DNA from: Elusimicrobium simillimum
GTDB lineage: Bacteria; Elusimicrobiota; Elusimicrobia; Elusimicrobiales; Elusimicrobiaceae
Direction: 5' to 3'
DNA length: 64,000 bases
Assembly: GCF_049639735.1 (NCBI RefSeq)
Contig: NZ_JBEVVA010000003.1
Span: 1,054,001-1,118,000 of the forward strand
Within the stretch, counting starts at the first letter, position 1. Each line of letters starts with the position of its first letter. Under the pieces are notes generated by a model. The model worked only from the letters and a program-made list of their open reading frames with translations, did no database searches and was not told the DNA's origin. The position numbers and the translations under genes were made by a program. Shown piece after piece: positions 1-8,276 of the stretch.

Positions 1-1
1 G

Positions 2-337
2 GGAATAAGCTGTGAAACGCCTTTTGCCGTTACTAAGCCCTACGGCGAAAAATCCAAAACAGTAGTGGACTATGTTTATATAGAACAGGCCAACAACTTT
101 AAGCTTGTTTATGAGTATTCTAAAAAGGCCGGCGCGCTAGCTAAAATACAAGGCAAAGAGGTTGAGGTGGACGGTGTGCCGTGCAAGTATGAGTTTAATA
201 ATAAGACAGAAACGGTAATGCGCTTTCTCACCTGCCAGAAGGATGATGAATTAATGCAAATTAAAACCTACGCGGACCACAGCCAGTTAAACGCCATTGT
301 GGCCAGAAGAATATTTAGCAGTATCAAATTTCAATAA
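2..337 (+). CDS. C-terminal part of a protein of unknown function (cut by window start)
   Basis: The frame is open from the window edge to a TAA at 335-337, so this is the last ~111 residues of a longer protein. A GTG at 65 is an internal codon, not a convincing start, because the frame continues upstream and no ribosome site precedes it. The visible part is mixed alpha/beta and polar, with two cysteines (in CKYEF and LTCQK). It ends in a basic segment (ARRIFSSIKFQ) with a C-terminal aromatic-polar pair. I do not recognise a family. It ends 12 nt before pyrR and may be co-transcribed with it. Confidence 0.6.
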   Translation, partial: GISCETPFAVTKPYGEKSKTVVDYVYIEQANNFKLVYEYSKKAGALAKIQGKEVEVDGVPCKYEFNNKTETVMRFLTCQKDDELMQIKTYADHSQLNAIVARRIFSSIKFQ

Positions 338-349
338 ACAGGGGATTTT

Positions 350-883
350 ATGGAACAGTTAATAGCGGACGCGCAAAATTTAGACCTAATGCTTGATAAA
401 ATGGCCGCGCATATTGTGGAACGCCACGCCCATAATGAGCATCTGGCGCTTGTGGGCATTAAACGCCGCGGCATTTTTATAGCTAAACGCCTTAACGAAA
501 AAATACATAAAATACTTGGCAAAAAAGCGCTTTACGGCGAGCTTGACATAAAGCTTTACTGTGACGACCTCAGCCAGGTTGCCGACAACCCCGTGCTTAA
601 CGGCTGCGATATTAACTTTGATATGGAAGGCAAAACAATAGTACTGGTGGACGATGTTCTTTATACGGGCCGCACTTTGCTTACCGCTTTAAACGCTCTG
701 CTTAAAACAGGTAAACCCGGAGCTATAGAGCTTGCAGTTGTTATTGACCGCGGGCACCACGAAATACCTGTAGCGGCTGATTACGCAGGCGATATTTTGC
801 CTACCGCAAAAAACCAGGTTGTCCACGTGCATTTAACAGAAAATGACGGCGAAGACAATGTAATGCTGCATACGGTGGAATAA
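350..883 (+). CDS. pyrR: PyrR bifunctional pyrimidine regulator / uracil phosphoribosyltransferase
   Basis: 177 residues, the normal length for PyrR. The PRPP-binding signature VDDVLYTGRT lies at residues 100-109, preceded by the hydrophobic strand TIVLV. The N-terminal VGIKRRGIFIAKRL segment is typical of PyrR. PyrR proteins bind UMP and PRPP; in Firmicutes they bind pyr mRNA leaders to cause attenuation, and they have weak UPRTase activity. No pyr biosynthesis gene or attenuator is visible next to it, so here it may act in trans or mainly as a salvage enzyme. An ATG start 12 nt after the previous gene and a following gene 5 nt downstream suggest a short operon. Confidence 0.9.
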   Translation: MEQLIADAQNLDLMLDKMAAHIVERHAHNEHLALVGIKRRGIFIAKRLNEKIHKILGKKALYGELDIKLYCDDLSQVADNPVLNGCDINFDMEGKTIVLVDDVLYTGRTLLTALNALLKTGKPGAIELAVVIDRGHHEIPVAADYAGDILPTAKNQVVHVHLTENDGEDNVMLHTVE

Positions 884-888
884 ATAAC

Positions 889-1419
889 ATGAAAAAGTTT
901 GCTTTTATTTTATTTGCTTCAATATCTTTGGCGGCCGCGTCTTTTTTATTCGCGCAGACGGCGGCGGAACCTGAGGTTATACTTGGTAAAGATGTTGTTA
1001 TTGATAAAATAGAAATATTAAAAAACGAACGCAAAATGAATGTGTATTCTGACGGTAAACTGCTTAAAACCTACAAGGTGGCCCTCGGCCCCAACCCCGT
1101 GGGGCACAAGCAAGTTAAAGGCGACGGTAAAACGCCGGAGGGTAAGTATAAAGTTGACGGTAAAAACCCGGGCAGTTTATACCATAAGAACCTTGGCGTT
1201 TCTTACCCAAATGATAAAGACCGCGCGGCCGCCAAAAAACTTGGTAAAAGCCCCGGCGGCGACATTAAAATACACGGTATAGGCAAAACCTACGGTTACA
1301 TTGGCAAAGCGCACGCGGAAGTTGACTGGACGCTTGGCTGCATAGCCGTAACTAACGAGGAAATTGACGAGATTTACGCCCGCACCGCAGTAGGCACCCC
1401 CATAGAAATTAAGCCCTGA
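889..1419 (+). CDS. Secreted L,D-transpeptidase (YkuD domain)
   Basis: 176 residues with an N-terminal signal peptide (MKK, hydrophobic core, cleavage near FAQ at 21-23). The YkuD fold is marked by TPEGKY at 82-87, the catalytic His-Gly at 129-130 (KIHGIG) and the nucleophile Cys151 in DWTLGCIAV. Such enzymes form 3-3 peptidoglycan cross-links or attach proteins to the wall in the periplasm. The protein is short and lacks a LysM or other anchor, like YafK/ErfK-type members. It starts 5 nt after pyrR, with which it has no obvious functional link. Confidence 0.88.
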   Translation: MKKFAFILFASISLAAASFLFAQTAAEPEVILGKDVVIDKIEILKNERKMNVYSDGKLLKTYKVALGPNPVGHKQVKGDGKTPEGKYKVDGKNPGSLYHKNLGVSYPNDKDRAAAKKLGKSPGGDIKIHGIGKTYGYIGKAHAEVDWTLGCIAVTNEEIDEIYARTAVGTPIEIKP

Positions 1420-1482
1420 TAAACGCTGTTTTTTATACCTTATCCAAACAGGCTGTAAAACCTGTAAAAACCTCAAGTAAAA

Positions 1483-1510
1483 TTGTCTCAAAATTAGTAA
1501 ACTGTATATA
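1483..1510 (+). promoter_or_regulatory. Possible sigma70-type promoter for the M24 peptidase pair
   Basis: TTGTCT (1483-1488) and TATATA (1505-1510) are separated by 16 nt and lie just before the peptidase start at 1528. The very short leader implied is a reason for caution. Confidence 0.3.
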
Positions 1511-1527
1511 TATTACGCGAGGTGTAT

Positions 1528-2577
1528 ATGAATACAGAGAATTTGCATTTATTCCAAAAGCAGCTTAAAAAGAACGGTCTTGACGGTTACGTTATAACTG
1601 ACTATGTAGAACAGCTTTACTTAACAGGTTTCCACTTTTCCCCGGAAGAAGCCGCCCTTTTAATCACACAAAAAGAAATTTACTGCTTTACGCGCGACCT
1701 TTACGTGCTGGAACTTAGCAATTACGCCCCTTTCATGCACACCTCTTCACCAAAAGATTTAAACTTCCCTAAAGCCGCCGCAGCGCAGGCCAAAAAACTT
1801 AAAATAAAAAAAGTGGCTTTTAACGCCGCAAAAACATTTTATTTGGACGGCAAAATATTTGAAAAAGCCAAATTTAAACCCAACGCCTTTACCGTAGGTA
1901 AAATGCGTGAAGTTAAAACAAAAACAGAACTTGCCAACATGCGCGAGGCCGGCCGCATAATTTATAAAACCTACGAACACATCAAAAAATATCTTAAACC
2001 CGGCTTAACCGAGTCACAGGTAGCGGCCGAAGTGGAAAGATATGTAAAAACAATAGGCGCTACAAGGGTAAGCTTTCGCACAATAGTTGCTTTTGGCGTA
2101 AACTCTAACAACACGCACCACCTTCCCGGGGATACTAAACTTAAAAAAGAAATGCCGGTGCTTATAGACATGGGCGCTTTATACAAAGACTATTGCTCTG
2201 ATATCACGCGCAGCTGGTGGTACGGCAGCAAACCTACAGAAGAATATAAAAAAGTGTGGCATATAGTAGACAAAGCCCGCGCCGCGGGCGTAAAAAACGC
2301 GCGCCCCGGTATAACCGGTAAAGATTTGGACCTGGTGCCCAGAGGCGTAATTACAAAAGCAGGCTACGGTGAGTATTTTATACACCGCACGGGCCACGGC
2401 ATCGGTATAGAAGTGCATGAACTGCCTAATGTTGAATCCACCAATACGGGTAAATTTGTGCAAAACAATGTAATATCAGTAGAGCCCGGCGTATATTTGC
2501 CGGGTAAATTCGGCGTCAGGTTGGAAGACAGTGTTGTTATAAACAAAACCGGCGGCATTATTTTAACGGATAAATAG
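1528..2577 (+). CDS. M24 family metallopeptidase (Xaa-Pro aminopeptidase/dipeptidase-like), copy 1
   Basis: Start chosen at ATG 1528 (349 aa) because GAGGTG lies 3-8 nt before it; the in-frame GTG at 1522 overlaps that ribosome site. An N-terminal creatinase-like domain is followed by the pita-bread catalytic domain. The usual dimetal ligands are visible: Asp in LIDMGALY, Asp in CSDITRSWW, His in RTGHGIGIEVHELP, Glu in SVEPGVYLPG and Glu in VRLEDSVV. The family removes N-terminal residues before proline or cleaves X-Pro dipeptides in the cytoplasm. A paralogue follows 1 nt downstream, so the two come from a tandem duplication. Substrate cannot be told from sequence. Confidence 0.88.
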   Translation: MNTENLHLFQKQLKKNGLDGYVITDYVEQLYLTGFHFSPEEAALLITQKEIYCFTRDLYVLELSNYAPFMHTSSPKDLNFPKAAAAQAKKLKIKKVAFNAAKTFYLDGKIFEKAKFKPNAFTVGKMREVKTKTELANMREAGRIIYKTYEHIKKYLKPGLTESQVAAEVERYVKTIGATRVSFRTIVAFGVNSNNTHHLPGDTKLKKEMPVLIDMGALYKDYCSDITRSWWYGSKPTEEYKKVWHIVDKARAAGVKNARPGITGKDLDLVPRGVITKAGYGEYFIHRTGHGIGIEVHELPNVESTNTGKFVQNNVISVEPGVYLPGKFGVRLEDSVVINKTGGIILTDK

Positions 2578-2578
2578 T

Positions 2579-3619
2579 ATGAAAAATAAGATTAGCAGTT
2601 TCATCAAATCAATTGCCCCTTATACGGGCTATGTCACCACGGACGTGGCTGATATTGAGTATTTTACAGGTTACCCCTGCCAGCCCACGGAGAGGAATGT
2701 AATGCTGGTAAGTAAAGACGGTATTGTCATTTTTGCCCGCGCCATGGGTTACCACGCTATTAAAGAGTCTGTACCCCAGGCTAATGTAATTTTGTCTGAA
2801 ACCACGCCGTTAGAATCCTGCGTGTATTACTTAAAAAAAGCAAAGCTTAAACATTTAGTTTTTGATAAAAATAAAGAAACCTACGCCTTTGGCAGTGCGC
2901 TTGCTATTGTACGCGTTGTGGCGGCAAGCGGCGTGACCGCTGAGGTAAGAAAAATTAAGTCGGAAGCTGAAATTAAAATTATGCGTAAATCCTGCCAAAT
3001 AGCTTACAAAGCTTTTGAGCACGTTAAACCGCTTATTAAAACAGGCATGACGGAGCTGGAAGTAGTTTCTATGTTAGAATCTTACATGAAACGCGCCGGC
3101 GCGAGAGAAAACGCCTTTAGAAACATAGTCTGCTTTGGCGCTAACTCAGCCAACGCCCACCACGCCGCCGACGATACAAAGCTTAAAGCTGAAGACGCTG
3201 TTTTAATGGATTTTGGCTGTATATACAAAGGCTATTGTTCAGATATTACCCGCTCATGGTGGCATGGTAAAAACGCCCCGGCGGAATATAAGAAAATCTG
3301 GAACATAGTAGATAAAGCTAAAAAGGCCGGCCTTAAAGGTATTAAAACAGGTATGCTTGCCAGAAAAGCCGACAAAATTTGCCGTGATATAGTGGAGGCC
3401 GCGGGTTACGGGCCGTTTATACACAGCACGGGCCACGGCGTGGGTATGGATATACATGAGGCCCCGGCCCTTTCACCCGCCAATGAGGATGAAGTGCTTA
3501 AAGCGGGCCACGTGTTTAGCGTGGAGCCTGGCATTTATATACCGGGCAAATTTGGCGTAAGACTTGAAGACACTGTATCTTTAACTGGTAAGGGTGTTGC
3601 TGTTTTAACAAAAAAATAA
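2579..3619 (+). CDS. M24 family metallopeptidase (Xaa-Pro aminopeptidase/dipeptidase-like), copy 2
   Basis: 346 residues, clearly homologous to the preceding gene along its whole length and separated from it by one nucleotide. It keeps the M24 metal ligands: Asp in LMDFGCIYKGYCSD, His in HSTGHGVGMDIHEAP, Glu in SVEPGIY and Glu in VRLEDTV. The N-terminal domain has diverged more than the catalytic domain, suggesting a different substrate preference or a heterodimer with copy 1. Translation is probably coupled to the upstream gene. Next downstream is efp; genomes often place an M24 peptidase beside efp, so the order M24-M24-efp supports the calls. Confidence 0.88.
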   Translation: MKNKISSFIKSIAPYTGYVTTDVADIEYFTGYPCQPTERNVMLVSKDGIVIFARAMGYHAIKESVPQANVILSETTPLESCVYYLKKAKLKHLVFDKNKETYAFGSALAIVRVVAASGVTAEVRKIKSEAEIKIMRKSCQIAYKAFEHVKPLIKTGMTELEVVSMLESYMKRAGARENAFRNIVCFGANSANAHHAADDTKLKAEDAVLMDFGCIYKGYCSDITRSWWHGKNAPAEYKKIWNIVDKAKKAGLKGIKTGMLARKADKICRDIVEAAGYGPFIHSTGHGVGMDIHEAPALSPANEDEVLKAGHVFSVEPGIYIPGKFGVRLEDTVSLTGKGVAVLTKK

Positions 3620-3647
3620 AGGTTCTTAGGAACGTAAAGGAGTAACA

Positions 3648-4208
3648 ATGATAACGACAGGTGATTTTAAAGAAGGCTTGATTTTTGAAAACGAAAACGG
3701 TGAAATTGTAGAAATTATAGACTACCAACACCACCGCAAAAGCCAGGCCAGAGCGGTAATAAGAGTAAAAGTGAGAAAATTAGACAGCGGCACATACATT
3801 GAAACCTCTTACAGACCGGAAGATAAGTTTAAAGAAGTTTCTGTGGAAAAACGCCCGTTTGCCTACCTCTACACAGAGGGGGGCATGGCGCATTTTATGA
3901 ATAACGATTCTTTTGAACAGGTTGCCGTACCGCTTGAAAAACTTGCCGACCAAAAAGATTTTTTAATAGACAATATGGAAGTTATAGGCCTTTATATTAA
4001 CGACCAGCTTTTTAATATTGTACTGCCCATAAAAGTAACGCTTTCCATTAAGTCAACCGTGCCCGGCGTAAAAGGGGACACAGTGTCTAACTTAACTAAA
4101 GAAGCGGAACTTGAAACGGGTAAAATTATAAAAGTGCCGTTATTTATTAACGAGGGCGACAAAGTAATTATAGACACCCGTTACGGCACATACGTAGAAA
4201 GAGCGTAA
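3648..4208 (+). CDS. efp: Translation elongation factor P
   Basis: 186 residues with the three-domain EF-P layout (KOW-like domain 1, then two OB folds), ending KVIIDTRYGTYVERA. EF-P binds between the ribosomal P and E sites and relieves stalling at polyproline. An AAAGGAG ribosome site precedes ATG 3648. By ungapped hand alignment on the downstream RVKxRxL segment, the domain 1 loop reads HHRKSQARA. The loop-tip position that carries the modified Lys or Arg in well-studied EF-Ps (K34 in E. coli) is Gln33 here, with Lys31 and Arg35 nearby. No EpmA, EpmB or EarP gene is in the window. Family assignment is firm; the tip residue depends on my alignment. Confidence 0.93.
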   Translation: MITTGDFKEGLIFENENGEIVEIIDYQHHRKSQARAVIRVKVRKLDSGTYIETSYRPEDKFKEVSVEKRPFAYLYTEGGMAHFMNNDSFEQVAVPLEKLADQKDFLIDNMEVIGLYINDQLFNIVLPIKVTLSIKSTVPGVKGDTVSNLTKEAELETGKIIKVPLFINEGDKVIIDTRYGTYVERA

Positions 4209-4209
4209 A

Positions 4210-4713
4210 ATGTTTTGCCTAAAGCGTGCGGCGTGGGTTGTGCTGGTAACGGTAACTTCCGCGTTGCACGCTTTAACAGTTGAAAGTATTACGCCTGAAG
4301 ACGGAACTTTGCGTTTTAACTTTGGCGCCTTTGAGATAACAAATGTTGAATATGAAGACGGCCGCCTGTTAATGCCGCTGGAGCGGGATGATTATAAAAA
4401 TATAACAGTTTTAACAAGAAGTTTAGCGGATAAATTAACCGAGTGTTTTGATTCCTGCTCTTTAAAAAAGAACAGCAATAAAAATATTAAGTTTAACGTT
4501 ATGGAAGTAGCTCCGGTAGGCAAAATATATTTAGCTACGGCGGCTTTTGACGGAGAGTTGGCGGTAACTTTTATAGTAAGCAAAAATTATAAGGGCAATA
4601 TAATCGTGCGCCGTCCGTCTGACTTTATATTTAAAGACAAAGATTTTGAAACAAAACTTAAAAACGCCGTAAGGGCAAAAGTAAAAGAGTATGAAAGCAA
4701 TAAACCAAGCTAA
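4210..4713 (+). CDS. Secreted protein of unknown function
   Basis: 167 residues. An uncleaved or cleaved signal sequence is likely (basic MFCLKR, then a hydrophobic stretch to ALHA near residue 21). The rest is predicted beta-rich and polar with two close cysteines (ECFDSC) that could form a disulphide in the periplasm. No family recognised. It starts 1 nt after efp and its end overlaps the next gene by 23 nt, so it belongs to the same transcription unit. Confidence 0.65.
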   Translation: MFCLKRAAWVVLVTVTSALHALTVESITPEDGTLRFNFGAFEITNVEYEDGRLLMPLERDDYKNITVLTRSLADKLTECFDSCSLKKNSNKNIKFNVMEVAPVGKIYLATAAFDGELAVTFIVSKNYKGNIIVRRPSDFIFKDKDFETKLKNAVRAKVKEYESNKPS

Positions 4714-5029
4714 TGATTTTGTGCTTGCCGCGCACGTTGAAACGGCCAAAACATTTTGGAGCAGAATGAAAGGCCTGCTTGGCCGCGCAAATCTGCCCGA
4801 GGGGTACGGCATGCTTATTACTAATTGCAATGGCATACATATGTTTTTTATGCGTTTTGCCATAGACGCCGTGTTTTTGGACTATGAGGGTAAAGTACTG
4901 GCAATACTGCGTGATTTTAAGCCCTGGCGTGTAAGCAAAATGTACTGGGGCGCAAAAAATGTGCTGGAACTGCCCGCGGGCACCGTTAAACATAATGTTA
5001 AAAACGGGGATGTAATTTTGTTCAACTAA
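4691..5029 (+). CDS. DUF192 family protein
   Basis: 112 residues with the DUF192 signature throughout: R-MKGLLGR near the N-terminus, IHMFFMRFAIDAVFLD in the centre, then PWR and VLELPAGTV, ending GDVI. DUF192 proteins are small beta-rich domains of unproven function found in many bacteria and archaea, often exported; this copy has no signal peptide. The start ATG 4691 lies inside the preceding gene, implying translational coupling. Confidence 0.82.
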   Translation: MKAINQANDFVLAAHVETAKTFWSRMKGLLGRANLPEGYGMLITNCNGIHMFFMRFAIDAVFLDYEGKVLAILRDFKPWRVSKMYWGAKNVLELPAGTVKHNVKNGDVILFN

Positions 5030-5111
5030 TTTATATAATTTAAAAATAGTGCCGCACAAAGTTTACTTCAAAGCGTAAGGTAAACAAGAGCACGGGAGCC
5101 AAAAAAGAAGT

Positions 5112-5846
5112 ATGAAGAGAATTTTATTAATTTTAACTTTAGTTTGTTTATCCTCAGCGGCATTTGCCGCTAAAGGCAGTTATAAGGATTTTTCAGACTA
5201 CGTAACCAAAGACAATCTTAAGCATTTTGCTAAGGATATGGGCGGTCTTATGGGCGCTAATACGTTTACCACGGGCCGTGTGCTTGGCTGGGGCGGATTC
5301 CAGGTAGGGCCAAGGGCCAGCGCCTGGTTTGAGCCCAACGAAAAAAATACAGCGCTTGGCGACCCTGAGGATGTTGGCGTTAAAGTTATGCCGTGGATAC
5401 AGGCGGACATTGGTTTTCCGTGGCGCATAGACGGTTTTATAAGAGCTTCCAGCTACGACGGCCTTACTGTGGCGGGCGGCGGTTTTAGGTGGGGGATATT
5501 TAGGCCTGTGCAAAATGAATGGTCCTTCCAAACCATGATTGTGCTGGGCGCGGACGCGGGCGTGGCGGACTCTTTTTCTATGTCGCACTATCACGCCAGC
5601 TTGGTGCTTTCTATGACTATGAAACATTTTACCCCGTATATTTCCGCCGGTGTTGACCATACCAACGTTAAAATACAGGATTCTACCTTGCCCGCTGACC
5701 TAAACGGCACTAACGAGCGTGTTACAACACCGCGTTATACCGCCGGGCTTAACTTCAAACTGCCTTTTTACCTGGACCTCAGCTTGGCCGGTAACTGGGC
5801 TTATTACGGCCCCGGGGCCGAGGCCAGCTTTACCTTAAGGTTCTAA
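5112..5846 (+). CDS. Predicted outer-membrane beta-barrel protein
   Basis: 244 residues. A clear signal peptide (MKRILLILTLVCLSSAAFA, residues 1-20) precedes a Gly/aromatic-rich sequence with alternating hydrophobic residues. The protein ends ASFTLRF, with the C-terminal Phe used for BAM-dependent insertion of barrels. This supports an outer membrane and a Gram-negative envelope. About ten to twelve amphipathic strands would fit the length. I do not recognise the family or a substrate. The gene starts after an 80-nt gap and is followed 2 nt later by two polytopic membrane genes. Confidence 0.6.
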   Translation: MKRILLILTLVCLSSAAFAAKGSYKDFSDYVTKDNLKHFAKDMGGLMGANTFTTGRVLGWGGFQVGPRASAWFEPNEKNTALGDPEDVGVKVMPWIQADIGFPWRIDGFIRASSYDGLTVAGGGFRWGIFRPVQNEWSFQTMIVLGADAGVADSFSMSHYHASLVLSMTMKHFTPYISAGVDHTNVKIQDSTLPADLNGTNERVTTPRYTAGLNFKLPFYLDLSLAGNWAYYGPGAEASFTLRF

Positions 5847-5848
5847 CA

Positions 5849-6577
5849 ATGACCTCAAATATTACACCATTTCAAGTATTTAAAAATTCCGTCAAAGATA
5901 ATATATTAATGCTGCTGTGTATTTCAGTGGCGTTATATTTGCTTTCATTTTTTATAAGCACAGGCATTATTTACGCGTTTAATAGCTTTAATATCGCGTT
6001 GCATGCCTCAGTATGGGCAACCGCTTTGCCTAAACTTATTAACGGGGTTATTTTAGGCTATTTGTTTTTAATGGCGGTTACATTAGTTTACGACGGTAAA
6101 TTAGTTCACTTTAAAGAAGGGGCGCTCAAATATATTTGGGTGCTGGGGCTATTCGTTTTGGTTTATATAGTTGATGTGGGTGTCCGCTTAATATTGCAAT
6201 ATGTGAAAGGGGACTCTTACTTGCCTGCTGTTTTTTTTGCTATGGCTGTTTCCGCGGGGCTTGGGTTTATTTTAAAAACTTTAGTAACTTTTATATTCTT
6301 TCTTTTTTATAAAAATAACAGCCTTAAAGTTAACAGCTATAATATTATTTTGTTTATAGCGTTTTTTATTTTATCGGCGGCGCTTGCTTTGCCGGGCGTG
6401 GTTATGGGGCTGGTGCCGACGTATTTGGGCTATTCCGGCGTGCCTATACACCAGTTTATTAACTATTATATTGCGGCTATGCATGTAATGTCATTTGTGG
6501 TAATATTCTTAACAACGTTACTATACATTTTTGTACTGGCTTTTATTAAAAACGGAGGGGAAAATGGAATTAATTAA
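5849..6577 (+). CDS. Polytopic membrane protein of unknown function (1 of 2 paralogue-like)
   Basis: 242 residues with about six hydrophobic helices (starting near residues 18, 50, 82, 118, 150 and 210). It is almost free of charged motifs and has no recognisable transporter or enzyme signature. It overlaps the next membrane gene by 14 nt, and the two have the same layout and size (six or so helices, cytoplasmic N-terminus), suggesting an ancient tandem duplication or a two-subunit membrane complex. Function unknown. Confidence 0.6.
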   Translation: MTSNITPFQVFKNSVKDNILMLLCISVALYLLSFFISTGIIYAFNSFNIALHASVWATALPKLINGVILGYLFLMAVTLVYDGKLVHFKEGALKYIWVLGLFVLVYIVDVGVRLILQYVKGDSYLPAVFFAMAVSAGLGFILKTLVTFIFFLFYKNNSLKVNSYNIILFIAFFILSAALALPGVVMGLVPTYLGYSGVPIHQFINYYIAAMHVMSFVVIFLTTLLYIFVLAFIKNGGENGIN

Positions 6578-7253
6578 AAAAGGTTTTACTGATTTTGGCA
6601 AAAATTTTAAGCTGCGCTTTGGCGCGCTTTTTGCGGTGTCTATAATTTATGTGCTGCTGGCTATGCTGGCGCATTCGCCAAATGTACTGCTTATTAAAAT
6701 AGAAAATTTAGCGGTTATGAACACGCTTTTAACTATTGTAAATACCTTTTGGAGGATTTTGTTTTCCTATTGTTTTTGGCTTTTAGTGGTAAATGTGTAT
6801 GAGGGGAAATATAATTTTGCTGACTTCCGCGCCGCGTTTAAAAAACATTTAGTTTTTCTTGGTGTTTTAGCGGTTGTTATGGTGCTGGCGGCGGTTTTGT
6901 TTTTTATTCCGGGTTCTTTACTTAATGGTGTTACTATTTTACTTACGTTTGTTGAATGTCTGGCTATCGCCGTATTTTTGGTGTCCGCTAAAAAGGATGT
7001 TTCATATAAAGAAGCCGCGGCGCATGCTGTGCGCGGCGACAAAATGGCTGTGGTAATGTTTTTAATTTTCTTTATGATAGCGTCTCTTATTATTGGCCTG
7101 ATTAATGTTGCCGCTAAAGATTTTATGAGACAAGTGGTTATGGACGGCCGCAGTTTTATTGTATTCTCATATTCAATATTTATTCAAATACTTGCTACAT
7201 TTTTAAAAAGTATCGCGGGCTTTTACGGGCTGGCCTTTACCAACAAGGACTAG
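6564..7253 (+). CDS. Polytopic membrane protein of unknown function (2 of 2)
   Basis: 229 residues from ATG 6564, chosen because GGAGGGG lies 4 nt upstream; a longer frame reaching back to 6531 would begin deep in the preceding gene. About six hydrophobic helices with an N-terminal amphipathic stretch (MELIKKGFTDFGKNFKL). No family recognised. It follows the 5849 gene with a 14-nt overlap and precedes the 7257 gene by 3 nt, so the three form one operon. Confidence 0.6.
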   Translation: MELIKKGFTDFGKNFKLRFGALFAVSIIYVLLAMLAHSPNVLLIKIENLAVMNTLLTIVNTFWRILFSYCFWLLVVNVYEGKYNFADFRAAFKKHLVFLGVLAVVMVLAAVLFFIPGSLLNGVTILLTFVECLAIAVFLVSAKKDVSYKEAAAHAVRGDKMAVVMFLIFFMIASLIIGLINVAAKDFMRQVVMDGRSFIVFSYSIFIQILATFLKSIAGFYGLAFTNKD

Positions 7254-7256
7254 TTT

Positions 7257-7976
7257 ATGGCTAACTTTATAAGTGTAGCGTATAAAGTAATTTTTATTTT
7301 GGTAATTTTCTTTTTGGGCGTGCTTATCGGGCACTGGGATTTTGTGCGTCCCGCGCTTAGAAATGACTTTATTTTGTTTGGTATGTCCACATTTATTGGC
7401 GCGGGTATACCGGCGTTTTTGGTGTGGAGTTTAAGTTTATGGCGCAGACTTGCCGAGGAAAAAGAAAGATTTTTAGATTCTTTGCAAAAGCAGTACGCCA
7501 CAGCGTTTGAAATTTTTGTTTATATGTACTCTTTAATAACGCACGACACATCTGAGGTTGAGCTTGTAAAGTTGCCGCATATGTATGAAATAAGAAATTT
7601 AAAAGAGTATGATACCGAGGCGCTGTTAAAGCTTGACTCTATTTTAAGGCGTGAAGGGCAGGATAACCACCTGCTGGTATCTAAAATAGCGTCAGATTTA
7701 TATATAAAAACCTTGCGTGAGCACGCCATAGAAATAGGCGACTCTTTAGAAGAAGTTAAAGACCCCGCCAACAGAGAAAGGCTGAAAGAAGTTATAACAT
7801 CTTTATTTTTAGTTTCGGGCGCTATGTTAGAAATTGTAAGAAACTACCTGGACAGGCAGCACGAAGTTAACCTGCCGCCTATGGATAAACTTGCGCCATG
7901 GGAAACTTACCAAACTCTTTTGAAAGATAAAGACAATGAAATTAAAAAATTTTTAACTCGTAATATGGTAAAATAG
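7257..7976 (+). CDS. Membrane-anchored helical protein of unknown function
   Basis: 239 residues. Two transmembrane helices (about 8-24 and 37-58) form an N-terminal hairpin, followed by a ~175-residue cytoplasmic region that is mostly helical and rich in Glu and Lys (EEKERFLDSLQKQY, LYIKTLREHAIEIGDSLEEV). No catalytic motif is visible. The layout resembles membrane-tethered scaffolds, but I do not recognise a family. Last gene of the operon; tRNA-Leu follows 38 nt downstream. Confidence 0.6.
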   Translation: MANFISVAYKVIFILVIFFLGVLIGHWDFVRPALRNDFILFGMSTFIGAGIPAFLVWSLSLWRRLAEEKERFLDSLQKQYATAFEIFVYMYSLITHDTSEVELVKLPHMYEIRNLKEYDTEALLKLDSILRREGQDNHLLVSKIASDLYIKTLREHAIEIGDSLEEVKDPANRERLKEVITSLFLVSGAMLEIVRNYLDRQHEVNLPPMDKLAPWETYQTLLKDKDNEIKKFLTRNMVK

Positions 7977-8014
7977 ATATTGTAATAAACAAATTAGTTC
8001 TGCAAATTTTACAC

Positions 8015-8098
8015 GGGCGGGTGGCGGAACTGGCAGACGCGTACGTCTCAGAAGCGTATGACCTAACGGTCTTAAGGGTTCAAGTCCCTTTCCGCCCA
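8015..8098 (+). tRNA. tRNA-Leu (anticodon CAG)
   Basis: 84-nt class II tRNA. Acceptor GGGCGGG (8015-8021) pairs with TCCGCCC (8091-8097), with A as discriminator. The anticodon stem TACGT/GCGTA encloses the loop CTCAGAA with anticodon CAG at 8049-8051. The long variable arm is GACC-TAAC-GGTC and the T-arm AGGG-TTCAAGT-CCCT. CCA is not encoded (the bases after the discriminator are TA). Confidence 0.97.
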
Positions 8099-8100
8099 TA

Positions 8101-8139
8101 ATTTAAAAAGCATGTGCATAGCGCACATGCTTTTTAAAT
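8101..8139 (+). terminator. Hairpin terminator after tRNA-Leu
   Basis: A perfect 17-bp inverted repeat with a 5-nt loop (ATAGC at 8118-8122), starting 2 nt after the tRNA. The A- and T-rich ends make it usable on both strands. Confidence 0.75.
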
Positions 8140-8140
8140 T

Positions 8141-8259
8141 CCCCAAATCTTTGAGTTATTTTTGATTTTTACCTTAGTGACATACACTCACTCGCTTTGC
8201 TCGCTCGTACACAGTATGCCACTAAGGTAAAAATCAAAACTAATCTCAAATCTTCGGGG
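8141..8259. repeat. Long near-palindrome between tRNA-Leu and the Crp/Fnr-type gene
   Basis: A perfect 20-bp core stem (8160-8179 with 8220-8239) is flanked by further imperfect pairing out to CCCC at 8141 and GGGG at 8256, so about 38 nt on each side can pair. The 40-nt interior contains a second small stem (ACATAC/GTATG) and the repetitive segment ACTCACTCGCTTTGCTCGCT. It lies between convergent genes and could be a strong bidirectional terminator, a RIP/REP-like element or an unrecognised small RNA. Confidence 0.7.
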
Positions 8260-8276
8260 CCCCTGATATGTGCATG

